Notes under the pieces: generated by a model
The model's input: the letters and a program-made list of their open reading frames with translations, nothing else
Told to the model about the DNA's origin: nothing
Database searches by the model: none
Shown: piece by piece, positions 61,703 to 64,000 of the stretch
Numbering within the stretch: the stretch's first letter is position 1
How the letters are laid out: the number at the start of each line of letters is the position of its first letter
NCBI RefSeq assembly: GCF_000003855.2
Contig: NW_003101676.1
Location: 2,676,796-2,740,795 of the forward strand
From: Blastomyces gilchristii SLH14081
Taxonomy: Eukaryota; Ascomycota; Eurotiomycetes; Onygenales; Ajellomycetaceae
Length of the DNA stretch: 64,000 nt
Direction: 5' to 3'
Position numbers and translations under genes: made by a program

Positions 61703-64000
61703 ATGGTTGCCGCTTCGGTAAACCGCACTGCGCTGCATCCCAGTGGTGTTCAGTATGTTTAATTCCTTTTTTGTTTTTACCTTAATTTGAGCTGTATAAA
61801 GATGAAAATTTGTACAAGACAGTAACTAACCGATCGATTATGTCTCCAAGGCCTGGTGTAGGACACACAGAACTCGAGGAGGAACTCCACGAAACCGCCC
61901 ACATCGACTATGAGCGCGTCTCAATTGTAAGAGAAAAAAACCCCCCTTCATCTTCTATCACTCACCCTATCACTTGTTTCTATATTCTTAACTGATAACA
62001 ATAGATTGCCAACCCTGCCGTCGCCTCTCTCTACGAAGATGCTCTGGTCTACGAAACCGGCACCGCCATCACCTCCAGCGGTGCCTTGACTGCCTACTCC
62101 GGCGCAAAGACCGGCAGATCACCCCTCGACAAGAGAGTTGTAAAAGAACCCTCATCTGAGAAGGATATCTGGTGGGGTCCTGTCAACAAGCCTATGTCGC
62201 CAGAGGTAGGCACTCCTTAATTTTAAATTAATTTTTGTTTTTTTTTTTTTTTTCTTTTCTTTTTTGTTTTTTCTTTTAATGGCGGTTTTCGTTTTCGGGT
62301 GGTTCGTTTTTGCCCAGGAAAACCGATCCCTCGGCCCTGCATGATAACCCTTGCAACAACCACGGCGTCAACTCCACTCGCCTGGCTGTTGCTTCTGCTC
62401 TGTTGTTGTTATGTAATTCCCTTCTTCAGCCGCTTGTCTCTTGGCTAGCACTGTTTCCCCGCACTTTGGCGTTCGCCGTTTTTGCCCTTGTCGATCCGGG
62501 TGGGGCGTGGTCACGTGTCTCTATGACGTCAATATTCCCTCTTGTTTTCTTCCTTTTCCGATTGGTCAATTTGAAGCACCACTGCATAAAATTGCTATGA
62601 ATATCTTCCTGACAGTAATAAAAACATCCAGGTCTGGAGAATTAACAGAGAACGTGCTGTCGATTATCTCAACACCAGAAACCGCATCTATGTCATCGAT
62701 GGCTATGCCGGCTGGGACGAGCGCTACAGAATCAGCGTCAGAGTCGTCTGCGCCCGTGCCTACCATGCCCTCTTCATGCGCAACATGCTTATCCGGCCCT
62801 CGCGCGAGGAGCTCAAGTCCTTCCACCCAGACTACGTCATCTACAACGCCGGTTCTTTCCCCGCAAACAGATGGACTGAGGGCATGACCTCCGCCACCTC
62901 CGTAGCCATTAACTTTGCCGAAAAGGAGATGGTCATCCTTGGTACTGAGTATGCCGGCGAGATGAAGAAGGGTGTCTTCACCGTGCTCTTCTACGAGATG
63001 CCCGTCAAGCACAACGTGCTCACCCTGCACTCGTCCGCCAACCAGGGCGAGGATGGTGATGTCACTGTTTTCTTCGGCTTGTCTGGAACTGGCAAGACTA
63101 CCCTATCTGCTGATCCTAAGCGCGCTCTGATTGGTGATGACGAGCACTGCTGGAGTGACCGCGGTGTCTTCAACATTGAAGGAGGAGTACGTTACCCTCT
63201 TACACCTGTGATATTGTGATTATCTTATCTAATTTTTTTTTTTTTTTTTCCTTTTTCGTTACAGTGCTACGCCAAGTGCATTGGCTTGTCCGCAGAGAAG
63301 GAGCCAGATATTTTCAACGCAATCCGCTTCGGATCTGTGCTGGAGAACGTCGTCTTCGACCCCGTAACCCGGGTTGTTGACTATGATGATTCCACCCTCA
63401 CTGAGAACACCAGATGGTATGTTCGGACTTTATAAAAAAAGGCTTACCGTTTGCTCCTTCAGGTTTCTAACACAGAATTTGTAGTGCTTACCCAATAGAA
63501 TACATCGAAAACGCCAAAATCCCCTGTATCGCCGAAGAACACCCCAAGAACATCATCCTCCTTACTTGCGACGCCCGCGGTGTTCTCCCACCCATCTCCA
63601 AACTGAACACTGAACAAACCATGTTCCACTTCATCTCCGGCTACACCTCCAAAATGGCCGGCACTGAAGACGGGGTCACGGAGCCTCAAGCCACGTTCTC
63701 CTCCTGCTTCGCCCAGCCCTTCCTTGCCCTCCACCCCATGCGCTACGCTCGCATGCTCGCCGATAAGATCTCCCAACACAAAGCCAACGCCTGGCTCCTG
63801 AACACCGGCTGGGTAGGCGCCGGCGCCACCACTGGCGGCAAGCGCTGCCCGCTAAAATACACCCGCGCCATCCTCGATGCCATCCACAGCGGCGAGCTGG
63901 CCAAGGCAGAGTACGAAGTCTATGACGTCTTCAACCTCTACGTGCCCAAGTCCTGCCCAGGCGTGCCGAGCGAGCTCCTCAACCCCAAGAAGAGCTGGAC
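61703..64000 (+). CDS. PCK1: Phosphoenolpyruvate carboxykinase (ATP type), 3' end beyond window
   Basis: Exons 61703-61752, 61851-61926, 62005-62205, 62632-63186, 63265-63416 and 63485-64000 (open at the right edge) give about 517 residues so far. It decarboxylates and phosphorylates oxaloacetate to PEP in the cytosol, the committed gluconeogenic step. Seen: [58 protein letters not shown], the P-loop GLSGTGKTT at 258-266, the metal site IGDDEHCW, and FNTGW-region equivalents [11 protein letters not shown]. The start [15 protein letters not shown] matches fungal PEPCK starts. The frame is also open upstream of it. Intron 3 (426 bp) is unusually long and carries TGACGTCA, CACGTG and CCAAT motifs, fitting regulated expression. 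Confidence 0.96.
62500..62565. promoter_or_regulatory. Motif cluster in PCK1 intron 3
   Basis: GTGGGG (62500-62505, fits CreA SYGGRG), CACGTG (62512-62517), the CRE palindrome TGACGTCA (62524-62531) and ATTGG (62561-62565, reverse CCAAT) all lie within 66 bp of intron 3. Known factors for these motifs are CreA, bHLH, ATF/CREB and the CCAAT complex. Use in vivo is inferred. Confidence 0.4.

Noticed and set aside
61143..61721. 192-codon Pro/Leu-rich ORF
   Set aside because: Shadow frame through the CT- and CTA-rich PCK1 leader; the amino-acid bias comes from the repeats.

Overview
The window looks like nuclear DNA of a filamentous ascomycete. The genes have short GT..AG introns (19 nt to ~430 nt exons and 70-430 nt introns), typical fungal proteins, and very AT-rich, stop-riddled transposon blocks showing repeat-induced-point-mutation (RIP)-like decay. 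The sharp two-phase base composition with large Ty3/Gypsy blocks recalls Onygenales such as Blastomyces. That assignment is inference from style, not a database result.

Layout. (1) 1-20,233 is an AT-rich graveyard. A minus-strand Gypsy relic (G1) carries a well-preserved tRNA-derived SINE inserted next to its reverse-transcriptase active-site codons. A second minus-strand Gypsy relic (G2) is split by a complete plus-strand chromovirus (A1, two 544-bp LTRs, 100-N gap). A Copia relic with LTR, leader repeats and gag closes the block. (2) 20,234-29,019 is a normal-GC gene island with an unrecognised exon pair, a copper-fist transcription factor and PEX11. (3) 29,022-48,789 is a nested insertion. 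A ~2.0-kb Fot1/pogo DNA transposon is interrupted by a 510-bp MITE-like element and by two Gypsy chromoviruses (B1, B3), and B3 contains a third, inverted copy (B2). Removing the insertions and one copy of each target duplication leaves a 585-codon transposase frame with no net frameshift. (4) 48,790-64,000 is a gene island with a GIT1-type MFS permease, alanine aminotransferase, proteasome lid subunit RPN7 and the 5' part of PEP carboxykinase, which runs off the right edge.

How the genes relate. PEX11 (peroxisome proliferation, fatty-acid use), alanine aminotransferase and PEP carboxykinase all belong to growth on non-sugar carbon. The PEX11 promoter has a FarA/FarB-type CCGAGG site, and both the PEX11 promoter and PCK1 intron 3 contain a perfect TGACGTCA and a CACGTG. 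PEX11 and the permease converge on the nested transposon, which stretched what was about 0.7 kb of intergenic DNA to about 20 kb. No CRISPR, rRNA or canonical tRNA gene was seen.
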